From Nocardioides euryhalodurans (GTDB lineage Bacteria; Actinomycetota; Actinomycetes; Propionibacteriales; Nocardioidaceae), in assembly GCF_004564375.1 (NCBI RefSeq), contig NZ_CP038267.1, positions 3,102,501 to 3,166,500 on the forward strand: a stretch of 64,000 nucleotides of DNA, read 5' to 3'. Position 1 is the first letter of the stretch, and each line of letters starts with the position of its first letter. The notes under the pieces are model-generated. The model saw only the letters and a list, made by a program, of their open reading frames with translations, searched no databases and was not told where the DNA came from. The position numbers were made by a program, and so were the translations under genes. Below are positions 9,243-17,936 of the stretch, one piece after another.

Positions 9243-9986
9243 TCAGACCCGGTGGACCTTGTGCTGGGCCGCTTGCGCCCGCGGCCGGATCACCAGCTCG
9301 TCGATGTTGACGTGGGAGGGTCGGGTCGCGATCCAGCCGATCGCGTCGGCGACGTCCTCGGCGACCAGCGGGTCGGGGACGCCCTGGTAGATCGCGTCCG
9401 CCTTCTCCTGGTCGCCGTCGAAGCGCACGAGGGAGAACTCGTCGGTGCGGACCATGCCGGGCGCGATCTCCGAGACCCGGATCGGCTCGCCGCACAGCTC
9501 GAGCCGCAGCGTCTCGGTGAGCACCTGGGTGCCGTGCTTGGCGGCGGTGTAGCCGCCCCCGCCCTCGTAGGCGATCCGTCCCGCGGTCGAGCCGACGTTG
9601 ACGACCAGGCCGTCGCCGGAGGCGCGCAGGGCGGGCAGCAGCGCCTGGGTGACGTGGAGGGTGCCGAGCACGTTGACGTCGTACATCGCCCGCCAGTCCT
9701 CGGGGTCGGCCGAGGCGACCGGGTCGGACCCGAAGGCGCCGCCGGCGTTGTTGACCAGCACGTGGAGCACCCCGCCCACGGCGTCGGCGAGGCCCGCGAC
9801 CGACTCGCGCGAGGTGACGTCGCACTCGACCGCGACGCCACCGATCTCGCCGGCCAGCTGCTCGATGCGGTCCGTACGGCGTGCGGCGCAGACGACCCGG
9901 AACCCCGCTGCTGCGAGGGTCCTGGCGGTTGCGGCCCCGATCCCGCTGCTGGCACCCGTGACGACGGCAGTCCGTGGTTCGCTCAT
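9243..9986 (-). CDS. Short-chain dehydrogenase/reductase (YdfG-like)
   Basis: 247 residues, classical SDR. Rossmann motif TGASSGIGAATA near residue 10, NNAG in LVNNAGGAFG, catalytic Ser in NVGSTAGRIA, and the Tyr/Lys pair in GYTAAKHG. The sequence PGMVRTDEF after the active site resembles YdfG-type 3-hydroxy-acid/serine dehydrogenases. Two ATGs six bases apart (MAMSEP) are possible starts; I use 9986, the alternative being 9992. The racemase gene follows 13 bp downstream, so the pair may act in one amino- or hydroxy-acid conversion (inference). Confidence 0.85.
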   Translation of the reverse strand: MSEPRTAVVTGASSGIGAATARTLAAAGFRVVCAARRTDRIEQLAGEIGGVAVECDVTSRESVAGLADAVGGVLHVLVNNAGGAFGSDPVASADPEDWRAMYDVNVLGTLHVTQALLPALRASGDGLVVNVGSTAGRIAYEGGGGYTAAKHGTQVLTETLRLELCGEPIRVSEIAPGMVRTDEFSLVRFDGDQEKADAIYQGVPDPLVAEDVADAIGWIATRPSHVNIDELVIRPRAQAAQHKVHRV

Positions 9987-10086
9987 GGCCATGATTGTGC
10001 CGGGACCACCCGTCCGGGTGAGAGCGAGGCCGTCCGGATGGCAGTATTGGGCGATCCTGATCGCGTCGTGAGGAGCCGAGGGGGCC

Positions 10087-10476
10087 ATGAACCTGCGCGT
10101 CCTGGGTCTGGTGGCGGGCCTGCTCGGCGGCCTGTGCTGGGCCGTCCGGTGGGGGGTCGAGCTGGCCGGAAGCAGCCCGTCATGGGGTGACACCGCCCAG
10201 CTGGCGGGGCTGGTCCTGATCGGACTCGCCCTGGCCGTCGTCGGCGCGGGCCTGGTCAGTCGCAGCGCCCTGTGGCTGCGCGTGATCGTGGCCGTCGCGT
10301 TCCCGCTGCTCGTCTGGTCGGTCTACCTCGTCGTCAAGGGCGACGCGGACGGCGTCACGCTCGACGGGGTGCTCGGCGCGCTCGCGGTGGTCGGGTCCGC
10401 CGTCCTGCTCGCGACCGGTCGTCGCAGCGACCCCGCGCCGCGCGGTGGCCGGCACGGGTCCCACGCCTCCCGCTGA
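10087..10476 (+). CDS. Small four-helix membrane protein, function unknown
   Basis: 129 residues with four hydrophobic stretches (LGLVAGLLGGLCWAVRWGV; LAGLVLIGLALAVVGAGLV; LRVIVAVAFPLLVWSVYLVV; GVLGALAVVGSAVLLATG) and a short Arg/His-rich cytoplasmic tail. No family motif is recognised. A GAGGGGG ribosome-binding site precedes the ATG. It converges on the DUF393 gene with only 7 bp between them. Confidence 0.6.
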   Translation: MNLRVLGLVAGLLGGLCWAVRWGVELAGSSPSWGDTAQLAGLVLIGLALAVVGAGLVSRSALWLRVIVAVAFPLLVWSVYLVVKGDADGVTLDGVLGALAVVGSAVLLATGRRSDPAPRGGRHGSHASR

Positions 10477-10483
10477 GGGACGC

Positions 10484-10822
10484 TCAGCCCAGCCACGAGG
10501 GGAAGCGGCCGCGGTGGGTCGCCACCCAGGCGTACGCCCGGCTCGCCAGCGGCGAGACCGGCCGGCTCCCGAGGACCCGGCCGGCGAGCCGCACCGGCAG
10601 CCAGCGGCTGGTCCGCAGCGCCCGGGCGATCGCCGCGTGGCCACGGTGGCGTACGCCGGCCTCGTCGACGTACCAGACCGCCTCGGCGAGCTGTTCCCGC
10701 GTCAGCCCCAGGGCACCCGGGTCGACGGCGGACGCCGGGACCGCCTCGACGCGGACGCCGAGCCGACGCCCCCAGCCGAGGCTGCGGCGGCAGAAGCCGC
10801 AGTCGCCGTCGTACACCAGCAC
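10484..10822 (-). CDS. DUF393 / DCC-family thiol-disulfide oxidoreductase-like protein
   Basis: 112 residues. The family signature [11 protein letters not shown] (DxxCxxC) is at residues 4-14, followed by a thioredoxin-like layout and [16 protein letters not shown] at the C-terminus. DCC proteins are predicted thiol-disulfide oxidoreductases, with no firm substrate known. GTG start at 10822 is fixed by TAGATT 6 nt upstream. Confidence 0.8.
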   Translation of the reverse strand: MLVYDGDCGFCRRSLGWGRRLGVRVEAVPASAVDPGALGLTREQLAEAVWYVDEAGVRHRGHAAIARALRTSRWLPVRLAGRVLGSRPVSPLASRAYAWVATHRGRFPSWLG

Positions 10823-10828
10823 GACCCC

Positions 10829-10834
10829 AATCTA
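10829..10834 (-). promoter_or_regulatory. Leaderless-type -10 box of the DUF393 gene
   Basis: TAGATT on the minus strand, 6 nt before the GTG start. Confidence 0.5.
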
Positions 10835-10911
10835 GGCGGCCGATCCGGCGACGTGGAATGAGCACGGCCCCGCGTGCGTTGAGCCAAGGACGTCCGCAGA
10901 CAGGAGACCGC

Positions 10912-12171
10912 GTGGAGCGCCGCATCGAACGCGTGGCGATGATCAGCCTGCACACCTCACCCCTCGACCAGCCGGGCACCGGTGACGCGGGGGGCATGAA
11001 CGTCTACGTGGTCGAGCTCGCCAAGCGGCTCGCCACGCGAGGCGTCGAGGTCGACGTCTTCACGCGTGCCACCGGGTCCGTCCAGCCGCCGAGCGTGCTC
11101 GCCGCGGACGGGGTGCTCGTGCGACACATCACCGCCGGGCCCTTCGAGGGCCTCAGCAAGGGCGAGCTGCCCGGTCAGCTGTGCGTCTTCGCGCGGGAGG
11201 TGTTGCGCGCGGAGGCGGTGCAGCCGGTCGGCCACTACGACGCCGTCCACTCCCACTACTGGCTCTCCGGCCAGGTGGGAGCACTGGCCCGTGACCGCTG
11301 GGGCGTCCCGCTGGTCCACTCGATGCACACCATGGCGAAGGTCAAGAACGAGGCGCTCGCGGAGGGCGACACCCCCGAGCCCGAGGGTCGCATCATCGGC
11401 GAGGAGCAGGTGGTCGCCGCCGCCGACGTGCTCGTCGCCAACACCGACATCGAGGCCAAGCAGCTGATCAACCTCTACGACGCCGACCCGGGCCGGGTCG
11501 AGGTGATCCACCCCGGCGTCGACCTCGACGTCTTCCGGCCGCAGGACCCCCGTGCCGCCCGACGCGGCCTCGGCCTGCCCGAGGACGCGCACGTGCTGCT
11601 CTTCGCCGGCCGGATCCAGCCGCTCAAGGCGCCGGACGTGCTGCTGCGCGCCGTCGCGGTGCTGCTCGACGACTCGCCGCAGCTGCGGTCGCAGCTCGTG
11701 GTCCCCGTCGTCGGCGGCCCGTCCGGCTCCGGCCTCGAGCACCCCGAGGCGCTGGCCGACCTCGCGAGCGGCCTCGGCCTCGACGACGTGGTGCGGTTCG
11801 TGCCGCCCGTGGCCCAGCCCGAGCTTGCCCAGTGGTGCGCCGCAGCCGACCTGGTCGCCGTTCCCTCCTACAACGAGTCGTTCGGCCTGGTGGCCGTCGA
11901 GGCGCAGGCGACCGGTACCCCCGTGGTGGCCGCGGCCGTCGGCGGCCTCACCACCGTCGTCCGCGACGGGCACTCGGGCCTGCTGGTCGACGGCCACGAG
12001 CCGCGCGACTGGGCCGTCGCCATCAGGCGGCTGATCACCGACGGCGAGCTGCGGTCCCGGCTGTCGGCGGGCGCGGTCGAGCAGGCGCGGGAGTTCTCGT
12101 GGGAGCGGACCGCGGACCGTACCCTCGAGGTGTACGAGCAGGCGCAGACCGTGATGGAGGAGGCCTCGTGA
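10912..12171 (+). CDS. mshA: D-inositol-3-phosphate glycosyltransferase (mycothiol step 1)
   Basis: Transfers GlcNAc from UDP-GlcNAc to inositol-3-phosphate, the committed step of mycothiol synthesis. It is a GT4 glycosyltransferase of 419 residues. Marks are [20 protein letters not shown] at the N-terminus, [33 protein letters not shown] and the E-x7-E-like [14 protein letters not shown] donor site. The GTG at 10912 is preferred because AGGAG (10902-10906) lies 5 nt upstream; an earlier in-frame ATG at 10858 has no such site. It overlaps the ybjN-like gene by GTGA. Confidence 0.95.
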   Translation: MERRIERVAMISLHTSPLDQPGTGDAGGMNVYVVELAKRLATRGVEVDVFTRATGSVQPPSVLAADGVLVRHITAGPFEGLSKGELPGQLCVFAREVLRAEAVQPVGHYDAVHSHYWLSGQVGALARDRWGVPLVHSMHTMAKVKNEALAEGDTPEPEGRIIGEEQVVAAADVLVANTDIEAKQLINLYDADPGRVEVIHPGVDLDVFRPQDPRAARRGLGLPEDAHVLLFAGRIQPLKAPDVLLRAVAVLLDDSPQLRSQLVVPVVGGPSGSGLEHPEALADLASGLGLDDVVRFVPPVAQPELAQWCAAADLVAVPSYNESFGLVAVEAQATGTPVVAAAVGGLTTVVRDGHSGLLVDGHEPRDWAVAIRRLITDGELRSRLSAGAVEQAREFSWERTADRTLEVYEQAQTVMEEAS

Positions 12172-12665
12172 CCGACGTCGCCCAGGTGATCCGTGACCAC
12201 CTGACCGATGTGGGGATCGACCACGAGGAGCTCTCCGAGGGCGTCTTCTCGCTGCGGCTGCCCGGCGAGCGCAAGCTCGAGACCGCCGTACGGCTCGACG
12301 TCGGACCCCACGCGCTCGGCGTCCACGCCTTCGTGTGCCGCCGGCCCGACGAGAACTTCGAGGGCGTCTACCGCTGGTTGCTGCAGCGCAACCTCCGGAT
12401 GTACGCCGTCGCCTTCGGCATCGACCCGCTCGGCGACATCTACCTCGACGCACGGCTGCCGCTCTCGACGGTCACCCCCGAGGAGCTCGACCGGCTGCTG
12501 GGCTCGGTGCTGACCTACGCCGACGAGTCCTTCAACACCATCCTCGAGCTCGGCTTCGGGTCCGCGATCCGCAAGGAGTGGGAGTGGCGGACCTCCCGCG
12601 GCGAGTCGACCCGCAACCTCGACGCCTTCCGGGGCTGGCTGGAGTCCGGCGCCCGGCCGGTCTGA
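12168..12665 (+). CDS. YbjN domain protein
   Basis: 165 residues of the YbjN/type III secretion chaperone-like fold ([40 protein letters not shown]-type segment [15 protein letters not shown]). Biochemical role unknown. It starts with GTG inside the mshA stop codon, so it is translationally coupled. As I recall, the same mshA-ybjN pair occurs in mycobacteria, which suggests a link to mycothiol metabolism (inference). Confidence 0.8.
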   Translation: MTDVAQVIRDHLTDVGIDHEELSEGVFSLRLPGERKLETAVRLDVGPHALGVHAFVCRRPDENFEGVYRWLLQRNLRMYAVAFGIDPLGDIYLDARLPLSTVTPEELDRLLGSVLTYADESFNTILELGFGSAIRKEWEWRTSRGESTRNLDAFRGWLESGARPV

Positions 12666-12675
12666 CGCAGCGGGC

Positions 12676-13185
12676 TCAGTCGTCGGCGAGCTCCGGCGGC
12701 CAGACCACCGTGAAGCGCTCCAGCAGGATCTCGTCCGTCTCCGACCACTCCTGCCCACGGGCGGCGCAGGTGCGTCGCCAGTAGCGGCTGTGCTCGCGCC
12801 GCCAGCTCTCCAGCGTGCGGTCGTCCTCGCCCTCGTCCCACGCGAAGGCGGCGTCGACCTGGTCGAAGGTCGTGACCCGCAGCTCGGTGCTGCGGAGCAC
12901 CACCCGCGGCACCCCTTCGCCGTCGCACGCGATCCAGTGCGCGCCGACGCGCGGCAGCGGGTCACCGGCCGACACGAACGCGTCGACCAGCTCGGCGGTG
13001 GCCCGCTTCGGGCCGTGGGTCACCAGGCGTAGCAGCTCGTCGGCGAGCCGGGCCGAGTCGCCGAACCGCTCGACGGTGTGCTCCGGGCCGGTGCGCGCGA
13101 GCTCCGGGCGGGCGGCGGCGTACGTCTGCCACATCTGCTCGGCGGCGTCGACGTCGAGGGGCGCGGACTCTCGCGGGTCGGTCAC
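12676..13185 (-). CDS. ASCH domain protein
   Basis: 169 residues. The ASC-1 homology domain is visible as KRATAELVDAF (start of the barrel), PRVGAHWIACDGEGVPRVVLRSTEL and the FAWDEGEDDRTLESWRREH motif, ending FTVVWPPELADD. ASCH proteins bind or modify RNA; some bacterial members are RNA-cleaving or amidohydrolase-like. The function here is unproven. GTG at 13185 is the only in-frame start near the domain. It converges on ybjN with a 10-bp gap. Confidence 0.75.
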   Translation of the reverse strand: MTDPRESAPLDVDAAEQMWQTYAAARPELARTGPEHTVERFGDSARLADELLRLVTHGPKRATAELVDAFVSAGDPLPRVGAHWIACDGEGVPRVVLRSTELRVTTFDQVDAAFAWDEGEDDRTLESWRREHSRYWRRTCAARGQEWSETDEILLERFTVVWPPELADD

Positions 13186-13196
13186 GGACGCATTGT

Positions 13197-14117
13197 TCAC
13201 GACGGCGTGAGGGCCGGCTCCTCGGCCCGCTCCCGCGGCCGTGGCCGACGCCGCGCGACCGCCACGCCGACCAGGGCGAGCGCGCCGCCGACGTACGCCA
13301 TGGTCGGCGGGACCTCGTCGAGGAACACCAGCCCCATCACGATCGTGATCGGCGGCACGAGGTAGGTCGTGATGCCGAGCCGGCTGGCGTCCATGTGGGT
13401 GAGTGCATAGGCATACGTCGTGAAGGCCAGGGCCGTCGGGAACACCCCGAGGTAGACCAGCCACCACACCGACGACGCCGGCGCCTCGCCCACCTCGGAG
13501 ACCAGCTGCCCCGCCCACGGCAGGCACGAGACCGCCCCGATCGTGCAGGCCAGCCACGTCACGTGGACGCTGCGCATGCGCCGCATCAGCGGCTTCTGCA
13601 GGATCACGCTGACGGCGTACGCCGTGGCGGAGACCAGCACCAGCACGACCCCCACCAGGTCGCGGTCACCGCCCGGCGACGTGGCCGTGCCGATGAGCGC
13701 GATGCCGCTGAAGGCGAGCGCCAGCCCCAGCGCGAGCCAGCGGGTGAACGGCTCGTCGAGGAAGACCGCCGCCAGCAGGGCGATCAGCACCGGTGAGACC
13801 TGGATGAGCATCGCGGCGGTGCCGGCGTCGACGCGCTGCTCACCCTCGTTGAGCGCCACGTTGTAGAGGCCGAACCACAGCACCCCGATGATGACCAGCG
13901 AGCGCCACTCGGCCGCGGTGGGACGCGGGAGCCCGCTGGCGAGGGCCACCACCGCCAGGCACGCGGCACCGACGACCAGCCGCCCCAGCGACAGCGCGCC
14001 CGGGGAGAAGTCCGACCCCAGGTGGCGGATCGCGACGAACGCGCTCGCCCAGAAGACGAGGGTGGTGGCGACCGCGGCGAGCGGCAGCCAGCTGGGAGGT
14101 GTCGACGTCCGGGTCAC
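13197..14117 (-). CDS. EamA/DMT-family drug/metabolite exporter
   Basis: 306 residues with ten predicted membrane segments in two EamA repeats (first about 15-145, second about 160-295). Repeat marks are LVFWASAFVAIRHLG, LLAAVFLDEPFTRW, VSATAYAVSVILQKPL and ITIVMGLVFLDEVPPTMAYVGG in pieces. It would export a small metabolite; the substrate cannot be read from sequence. GTG start is placed by TAGGCT 6 nt upstream. Confidence 0.85.
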   Translation of the reverse strand: MTRTSTPPSWLPLAAVATTLVFWASAFVAIRHLGSDFSPGALSLGRLVVGAACLAVVALASGLPRPTAAEWRSLVIIGVLWFGLYNVALNEGEQRVDAGTAAMLIQVSPVLIALLAAVFLDEPFTRWLALGLALAFSGIALIGTATSPGGDRDLVGVVLVLVSATAYAVSVILQKPLMRRMRSVHVTWLACTIGAVSCLPWAGQLVSEVGEAPASSVWWLVYLGVFPTALAFTTYAYALTHMDASRLGITTYLVPPITIVMGLVFLDEVPPTMAYVGGALALVGVAVARRRPRPRERAEEPALTPS

Positions 14118-14123
14118 GCCGCC

Positions 14124-14129
14124 AGCCTA
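14124..14129 (-). promoter_or_regulatory. Leaderless-type -10 box of the EamA gene
   Basis: TAGGCT on the minus strand, 6 nt before the GTG start. Confidence 0.5.
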
Positions 14130-14212
14130 GGAACCCCGGACCCCGCGGGACACGCGGTTATCGGACGTCGCGCCGCGACTTCCCGCCAATCGGGTGGGTG
14201 GACCTGGGTGGT

Positions 14213-14244
14213 GTCGGTCTCCTCGCTCAGGCGGGGAGACCGAC
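14213..14244. repeat. 14-bp-stem palindrome with TCAG loop (family B copy 2)
   Basis: GTCGGTCTCCTCGC, loop TCAG (14227-14230), then the complementary arm with one T-G wobble. It lies just downstream of the regX3 stop, so it may also end that transcript. Confidence 0.7.
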
Positions 14245-14255
14245 GACCCGCAGGA

Positions 14256-14933
14256 TCACAGGTCCAGCTTGTAACCCAGCCCCCGCACGGTCACGAGGAA
14301 CGTCGGGGCCGCCGGATCGGGCTCGAGCTTGGCGCGCAGCCGCTTCACGTGGACGTCGAGGGTCTTGGTGTCGCCCACGTAGTCCGAGCCCCAGACCCGG
14401 TCGATGAGCTGCCCCCGGGTGAGCACCCGGCCGGGGTTGCGCAGGAACATCTCGAGCAGCTCGAACTCCTTGAGCGGCAGCCGCTGCTCCTCGCCGTCGA
14501 CGGTCACGACGTGGCGCTCGACGTCCATCCGGACCGGCCCGGCCTCCAGCGCGGAGGGCGCCAGGTCGGGCTCGACCCCGCGTCGCAGCACCGCCCGGAT
14601 CCGGGCGACCAGCTCACGGGGGGAGTACGGCTTGGTGACGTAGTCGTCGGCGCCGAGCTCCAGCCCGACGACCTTGTCGACCTCGTCGTCCTTCGCCGAG
14701 ACCATGATCACCGGCACGCTGGACGTCGCCCGGATCTGCCGGCACACCTCGGTGCCGGGCAGACCGGGGAGCATCAGGTCCAGCAGCACGATGTCGGCGC
14801 CGTTGCGGTCGAACTCGGTCAGCGCGTCGGGGCCGGTCGCCGCGACGGCGACGTCGTACCCCTCCTTGCGCAGCATGTAGGCGAGAGCGTCGCTGTAGCT
14901 CTCTTCGTCCTCGACGACGAGTACCCGGGTCAC
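14256..14933 (-). CDS. regX3: Phosphate-sensing response regulator RegX3 (OmpR/PhoB family)
   Basis: 225 residues. Receiver domain 1-115 with VVEDEE acidic pocket, phospho-acceptor Asp in IVLLDLMLPG, and Lys in DYVTKPYSPRELVARI. Winged-helix DNA-binding domain 130-225 (LPLKEFELLEMFLRNPGRVLTR in pieces, DVHVKRLRAKLEPDP, TVRGLGYKL). It pairs with SenX3 and controls phosphate-starvation genes. The GTG start overlaps the senX3 stop by 4 bp, so the order senX3-regX3 is one operon. Confidence 0.95.
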   Translation of the reverse strand: MTRVLVVEDEESYSDALAYMLRKEGYDVAVAATGPDALTEFDRNGADIVLLDLMLPGLPGTEVCRQIRATSSVPVIMVSAKDDEVDKVVGLELGADDYVTKPYSPRELVARIRAVLRRGVEPDLAPSALEAGPVRMDVERHVVTVDGEEQRLPLKEFELLEMFLRNPGRVLTRGQLIDRVWGSDYVGDTKTLDVHVKRLRAKLEPDPAAPTFLVTVRGLGYKLDL

Positions 14934-16060
14934 CGGCCTGTCTCCTGATTCCTTCTCGGGAGGCGGAGCGTGAAGGTCGAGCCCTGCCCCTCCACCGACC
15001 ACACTCTCACGTCGCCACCGTGGGTGGCCGCGACGTGCTTGACGATCGAGAGGCCGAGCCCGGTGCCGCCCGTGGAGCGGTGGCGCGCCGGGTCGACCCG
15101 GTAGAAGCGCTCGAAGATCCGGTCGACCTCGCGTTCCGGGATGCCGATGCCCTGGTCGACGACGGAGATCTCGACGGACTCCTCGAGCCCCTTGGTCGAG
15201 ACCAGCACCGTCGAGTCGTCCTCGGAGTACGCGACGGCGTTGGCGACCAGGTTGGCGACCGCGGCCGTGATCTGCTCGCTGCTGCCGAACACCTCGAGCC
15301 CGGTCGCGCCTCCGGTGACGATCGAGATCCGGCGCGCGTCAGCATCGATGGCGCTGGTGTCGACGGCGGTCTTGACGATCTCGTCGACCTGGATCGGGGC
15401 GGGCTCGTCCACCGGCTCGTCCCCCTGCAGGCGGGAGAGCTCGATGATCTGCTGCACCAGCCGGGTGAGCCGGTCGGACTCGGTGATCATGCGTCCGCTG
15501 AAGCGCTGCACCGCCTCGGGGTCCTCGGCGGCCTCGTGGACGGCCTCGGCCAGCAGCCGGATCGCCCCCACGGGCGTCTTCAGCTCGTGGCTGACGTTGG
15601 CGACGAAGTCACGACGAACCGCTTCGACCTGCCGCTCCCGCGTACGGTCCTCGACCAGGGCGAGGACCAGGTGGGAGCTCAGCGGGGCGACCCGCGCGGT
15701 GACGTGGCGGGCGGACAGGCCGGCCCGGTGGATGAGCAGCTCGGTCTCGCGGATCTGCCCGTCGCGGCGAACCTGGGTGACCAGGGTGGCGAGGCCCTCC
15801 GAGACCAGCGAGCTGCCCCGCACCAGCCCCATGGAGTACGCCGGGGCGCTGGCCTTGAGCACGACGTCGTCCTCGCCGACGAGGACCGCGCTGCTGCGCA
15901 GCACCGACAGCACGGTGGCGACCCCGGGGGGCACGACCGGCTCCTCGAGGGGCGCGATGCGGCGCTGCTGCCGGTCGCTGACGGCCCAGGCGAGCACGGC
16001 ACCACCGGCCACGAGCGCGCCCGTGAGGGCGGCGAGCAGCGCCTGGAGCGTCGGGTCCAC
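14930..16060 (-). CDS. senX3: Sensor histidine kinase SenX3
   Basis: 376 residues. There is one clear membrane segment (LLAALTGALVAGGAVLAWAV); a second cannot be seen. A PAS-like region follows (about 45-135). The phospho-accepting His is in NVSHELKTPVGAIR, with N box NLVANAVAYS and G boxes DQGIGIPE and GGTGLGLSIVKH. This is the actinobacterial phosphate sensor family, which usually works through PhoU. GTG start is set by TACGCT 6 nt upstream. It is divergent from phoU across a 121-bp region with PHO-box-like repeats. Confidence 0.95.
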   Translation of the reverse strand: MDPTLQALLAALTGALVAGGAVLAWAVSDRQQRRIAPLEEPVVPPGVATVLSVLRSSAVLVGEDDVVLKASAPAYSMGLVRGSSLVSEGLATLVTQVRRDGQIRETELLIHRAGLSARHVTARVAPLSSHLVLALVEDRTRERQVEAVRRDFVANVSHELKTPVGAIRLLAEAVHEAAEDPEAVQRFSGRMITESDRLTRLVQQIIELSRLQGDEPVDEPAPIQVDEIVKTAVDTSAIDADARRISIVTGGATGLEVFGSSEQITAAVANLVANAVAYSEDDSTVLVSTKGLEESVEISVVDQGIGIPEREVDRIFERFYRVDPARHRSTGGTGLGLSIVKHVAATHGGDVRVWSVEGQGSTFTLRLPRRNQETGR

Positions 16061-16066
16061 GCGCCC

Positions 16067-16072
16067 AGCGTA
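16067..16072 (-). promoter_or_regulatory. Leaderless-type -10 box of senX3
   Basis: TACGCT on the minus strand, 6 nt before the GTG start. Confidence 0.5.
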
Positions 16073-16120
16073 CGGTGGGATTCACCCACAGTTCCTCGCC
16101 GAGACGCCCCGCAGTCGACT

Positions 16121-16142
16121 GTTCACCGCCCGTTCACGGATC
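16121..16142 (+). promoter_or_regulatory. PHO-box-like direct repeat (RegX3/PhoP-type operator)
   Basis: Two consecutive 11-nt units, GTTCACCGCCC (16121-16131) and GTTCACGGATC (16132-16142), match the GTTCACC-type units bound by actinobacterial PhoP/RegX3. A weaker pair (TTCACCCACAG, TTCCTCGCCGA) starts at 16081. The repeat ends 26 bp before the phoU -10 box, where activator sites usually lie. Confidence 0.6.
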
Positions 16143-16168
16143 CTCCCCGTCTGGTCACCTGGGCCACC

Positions 16169-16174
16169 TAGGGT
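16169..16174 (+). promoter_or_regulatory. Leaderless-type -10 box of phoU
   Basis: TAGGGT, 7 nt before the ATG at 16182. Confidence 0.55.
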
Positions 16175-16181
16175 GGGTGAC

Positions 16182-16832
16182 ATGCGTGAGGCCTTCCATG
16201 AACAGCTCGACTCCGTCTTCGGCGACCTGGCAGACGTGTGCCGCCTGGTCGAGATCGCCGTCCGCGACGCCACGGCAGCCCTGCTGCAGGGCGACGCCGA
16301 GATCGCCGAGCGGGTGATCAGCTCCGACGCGACCATCGACTCCGCGCGCGAGAAGATCGAGGACAAGTGCTTCTCGCTGCTCTCGCTGCAGCAGCCCGTC
16401 GCGGGCGACCTGCGGGTCGTCGTGTCCGCGCTGCGGATGATCAGCGAGCTCGAGCGGATGGGCGACCTGTCCGTCCACGTCGCCAAGATCGCCCGGCTCC
16501 GGGTCCCCGAGGTCGCCGTGCCGGAGCAGATCCGGCCCACCATGACCCGGATGGCCGAGGTGGCCGAGGACATGGTCGCGCGGGTGTCGCGGATCATCAC
16601 CGACAAGGACGTCGAGGCGGCCATCGAGCTCGGCCGCGACGACGAGATCATGGACCAGCTCCGCCGCCGCAGCTTCACCGAGCTGCTGAGCGACGACTGG
16701 GCCCACGGGGTGGAGGCCGCCGTCGACGTGGCGCTGCTGGGCCGCTACTACGAGCGGATCGCCGACCACGCCGTGTCGGTCGCCAACCGGATCGTCTTCG
16801 TCGTCACCGGCCAGATCCCCGTCGACGCCTGA
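16182..16832 (+). CDS. phoU: Phosphate signalling protein PhoU
   Basis: 216 residues made of two three-helix PhoU repeats (about 5-100 and 115-210). The metal-binding E/D-x3-D patches appear as SELERMGDLSVHVAKIA and YYERIADHAVSVANRIVF. PhoU represses the phosphate regulon by linking the Pst transporter to the sensor kinase. Here it is divergent from senX3-regX3 and no pst genes are in the window. It is probably activated by RegX3 through the direct repeats at 16121-16142 (inference). Confidence 0.93.
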   Translation: MREAFHEQLDSVFGDLADVCRLVEIAVRDATAALLQGDAEIAERVISSDATIDSAREKIEDKCFSLLSLQQPVAGDLRVVVSALRMISELERMGDLSVHVAKIARLRVPEVAVPEQIRPTMTRMAEVAEDMVARVSRIITDKDVEAAIELGRDDEIMDQLRRRSFTELLSDDWAHGVEAAVDVALLGRYYERIADHAVSVANRIVFVVTGQIPVDA

Positions 16833-16841
16833 GCCCATCTC

Positions 16842-16864
16842 GGCGCTGGGCCACGCTCAGCGCC
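16842..16864. terminator. Hairpin between convergent phoU and queA
   Basis: GGCGCTG (16842-16848) and CAGCGCC (16858-16864) around a 9-nt loop. The queA stop codon overlaps the stem. Confidence 0.5.
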
Positions 16865-17936
16865 GCAGCAGCAGGGCCGAGTCGCCGAACTCGTGCCAGA
16901 GGTAGCCCGCGGTCGAGGCCACGTCGTACGCCGCCTGGGCGGTGTCCCGGCCGGCGACGGCCTCGACCAGCAGCAGGTGCGAGGCGCCCGGGTCGTGCCA
17001 CCCGGTGACCAGTCCGTCGACGACCCGTGGCGGCTCGGCCGGGGTCACGACTCGCTCGGTCCAGCCGCGTGACGCGGTGACCCTGCCGTCCCGCGCGACC
17101 GCCGACTCCAGCGCCCGGGTCGCGGTGGTCCCCACCGCGACCACCCGGCCGCCGGCGGCCCGGGTGGCCCCGACGAGCCGCGCGGTGGCGGCCGGGACGT
17201 CGTACCACTCGGGTTGCGGCGCCTCGCCCGCCTCCTGGGAGGAGAAGCCGGTGTGCAGGGTCACCGGGGCCATCCGGACGCCCCGGTGGGAGAGCGCGGC
17301 GAGGACGGCGTCGCTGAAGGGCCGGCCGGCCGACGGCATCTCGACGCTGCCCGGCGTCCGCGCGAAGACCGACTGGTAGGCCGCGAGCGGGTAGTCGCGG
17401 TCGAGGTAGCCGTAGCTGATCGGTCGGCCGCGGTGGCGCAGCGACGCCGCCAGGTCGCCGGCGACCACGCGCGCCCGCCAGAGCCGGTTGCCGGTACCGG
17501 TGGGGGAGGACCCCTCGCCGGGGTACGCCGCGACGAGCCGCAGCTCCGCGCCGCGGACCCGCACCCGGTCGCCCGGGGAGGCGACGAGGACGGACCGCCC
17601 GGCGTCGGGCGCGGTCCGGAGCTCCACGACGTGCTCGCGGTGTGCCAGCTCGCTCCCGACGTGCAGGACGACCTCGCCGGCAGCGTCACCGTTGGCCGGG
17701 TGACGGCTGCCATCGAGCTGGCCCGGCACCACCGCGGAGTCGTTGACCACCAGCAGGTCGCCGGGGTCGAGGTGCTCGGGCAGGCGGGGGAACCGGGTGT
17801 CGACGGTGCCGGCCGGGCTCGCGACGAGCAGCCGTACGCCGTCGCGCGGCAGCCCGCGGGACTCGGGCGGCCCGGCGGCGAACGAGGTCCCGGGGGCGGT
17901 GAAGGTCGTGGTCGGCCGCAGGGCGAGGGTCGTCAC
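16857..17936 (-). CDS. queA: QueA family S-adenosylmethionine:tRNA ribosyltransferase-isomerase
   Basis: 359 residues. QueA transfers and isomerises the ribosyl part of SAM onto preQ1 in tRNA (queuosine pathway). Family marks are LDPGDLLVVNDSAVVPGQL, YGYLDRDYPLAAYQSVFA, PSAGRPFSDAVLAAL, AVGTTATRALESA and GWTERVVTP. The usual NFHLPKSTLLMLV segment is TGWHDPGASHLLLVEAV here, so the protein is divergent and the exact reaction is uncertain. The GTG start overlaps the stop of the upstream SDR gene by 4 bp. Confidence 0.8.
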   Translation of the reverse strand: MTTLALRPTTTFTAPGTSFAAGPPESRGLPRDGVRLLVASPAGTVDTRFPRLPEHLDPGDLLVVNDSAVVPGQLDGSRHPANGDAAGEVVLHVGSELAHREHVVELRTAPDAGRSVLVASPGDRVRVRGAELRLVAAYPGEGSSPTGTGNRLWRARVVAGDLAASLRHRGRPISYGYLDRDYPLAAYQSVFARTPGSVEMPSAGRPFSDAVLAALSHRGVRMAPVTLHTGFSSQEAGEAPQPEWYDVPAATARLVGATRAAGGRVVAVGTTATRALESAVARDGRVTASRGWTERVVTPAEPPRVVDGLVTGWHDPGASHLLLVEAVAGRDTAQAAYDVASTAGYLWHEFGDSALLLRR

